NCBI GenBank assembly: GCA_050084515.1
Contig: CM114273.1
Location: forward strand, 23,684,001 to 23,748,000
DNA: 64,000 nucleotides
Reading direction: 5' to 3'
Source: Blasia pusilla
Lineage: Eukaryota; Marchantiophyta; Marchantiopsida; Blasiales
Part shown: positions 62,641 to 64,000 of the stretch, piece by piece
Numbering within the stretch: the first letter of the stretch is position 1
Layout: each line of letters starts with the position of its first letter
The notes under the pieces: model-generated
The model's input: only the letters and a program-made list of their open reading frames with translations
Told to the model about the DNA's origin: nothing
Databases searched by the model: none
Program-made: the position numbers and the translations under genes

Positions 62641-64000
62641 CGATGTTCCGCTTGGCACTTGTTTGGTCATGAGGGTCGCGTTATAAAGGCATCTTTACAT
62701 CTCTTGGTATGTCAACCTCCCTCAAATTTGAAACATTTTCCGAATCAAAAAGCGAATATTGACAATTCTAAAATTGTAGATCTACTGGTTACGGTACTTG
62801 AAAGTTTTACTTTTTCTTTTCTTTTTTATGCACTTATCCTACACATAGTTAGCATGCAGGTGCTACACACGAAAAGAATTTTTCGTGCATATTAAACCCC
62901 ACTAGTTATTTAAGATCCTTATGCATTTAAGTTCCACTACGGAAATAAAATCCAGGGACACAACCCAACCCTTCCCTTCTTAAGACACTCAAACTTATTC
63001 TCCTTGTATTATGGATGGAAGGGAAAAGTGGATGTTCATATTTTCTCTTTATTTTATGGTATTATGCTTATGGAATTGCAAATAATAATGTAGATATGTT
63101 TATAATTATAACTATTAAGGTGCTCTAAGATGCACCTTAATAAAAAAAAATGTTTGAAAAATTAATAGATGGTTGAAGAATTAATATATGATTGGTGAAA
63201 AGAAAAATAATGATACACATAAATTCAAATATTTTATTATTCATAACATGTGAAATATTTTCTCATCCAATTTACAGAAAAAAAGTAATAATATAGATTA
63301 CTTCCGAGGGTGGGCAACGACCGAAAAGCCCGTTCACTTGGAGACCCGTCATATGTGGCAGTAGATTGTTGTGGAGTTTACAGTTGGTGGTAGAAAGCTT
63401 GACCTGTGCTCAGCGCTGGTGACCGGCTCGGACCCCGCCCTAGATCTAAAGGCAGTGAACCTGCGGGTTCTCTGGTCGGTGGGCTCGGGTGGCGGGGTGC
63501 GACTTAATACAGTCTAAGAACAGCCAGGGGGTTGAAGTTTTAGTCAGGGGGTCCTAGTTACTCTAGAAAAAAATAGTTAGTGACAAAGTGCACAGTGAAC
63601 AACAAGAGAGGCACTCTGCAAGCCCTGAGAAAACTTTTGAAATGCTGCTGGGACTCCCCGCTGCGTGCCCCTCGATCGTTTTGAGAAAGCAGAAGATCAT
63701 GTTCTAAGAATACACGCTTAAATTCCGGTTTCGAATTTGTGATACAGCTTCTTGTAGAACTTCCTGTGAGCATTGTCTTCTCTGATTTCTTTGACCTTGC
63801 AGAATTATTGCCATCCTAGATAATAGTTGAGAGTATAATGTTGATCAGGTCTGAAGACCAGCATTGTATCAAATCGCGAGACGAGTAACGGAGAAGCTCT
63901 TGACGTCCCCAGATTAGCGGGAACTGTTTTTATACACTTTAAACTGAAACTCGGTCGCTGCGTGTACTTCCGTTCCGACATTCAAGAAAAATCTGGCTCG
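62641..64000. other. No recognisable gene
   Basis: 62.65-63.3 kb is AT-rich. A GC-rich block at 63.3-63.5 kb has no coding pattern and no RNA-gene signature that I could support. The terminal 450 bases hold only short frames. Confidence 0.4.

Noticed and set aside
63300-63530. GC-rich block considered as a possible rDNA or structured RNA fragment
   Set aside because: No recognisable rRNA, snRNA or tRNA motif is present.

Overview
The window reads as nuclear DNA of a land plant. It holds spliced genes with GT-AG introns and a plastid-targeted ribosome-hibernation factor, set in a dense field of decayed transposons. Two of the mobile families (a non-LTR element with a restriction-like endonuclease, and an LTR element with a cytosine-methyltransferase module) suggest a non-seed plant such as a bryophyte, lycophyte or fern, but this is inference and the species cannot be fixed from the sequence.

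Five host genes can be rebuilt exon by exon: a REF/SRPP (lipid-droplet/rubber-particle) protein at 22.3-23.8 kb (-), with one apparent frameshift; a divergent CRAL-TRIO protein at 33.7-35.1 kb (+); the nucleolar DNA polymerase V/MYBBP1A-like protein at 35.9-40.9 kb (-); the METTL5 rRNA m6A methyltransferase at 46.0-48.9 kb (+); and the plastid hibernation factor PSRP1/pY at 51.2-52.9 kb (+). Three of them (MYBBP1A, METTL5, PSRP1) serve ribosome production or ribosome control. The CRAL-TRIO and MYBBP1A genes converge. MYBBP1A and METTL5 diverge from a 5-kb spacer that holds a minisatellite interrupted by a PIF/Harbinger element.

The left third (0-21 kb) is mostly mobile DNA: a Helitron 3' end with a PIF1 helicase remnant (about 1.95-2.4 kb), LTR pieces in inverted arrangement (3.1-4.3 kb), a degenerate Ty3/gypsy pol (4.4-6.9 kb, -), a complete 187-bp non-autonomous Helitron (9.92-10.11 kb) and a long non-LTR retrotransposon (15.2-18.7 kb, -). 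From 24.5 to 28.9 kb lie two deletion derivatives of one LTR retroelement family.

The right end (54.4-62.6 kb) holds the best copy of that family: gag, zinc-knuckle region and protease, followed by the start of a cytosine-C5 methyltransferase domain that is cut off by the LTR. It is accompanied by more LTRs and by a second dispersed repeat family shared with 10.2-11.1 kb. The methyltransferase-bearing retroelement is the most unusual system here. The endonuclease-type non-LTR element comes next.
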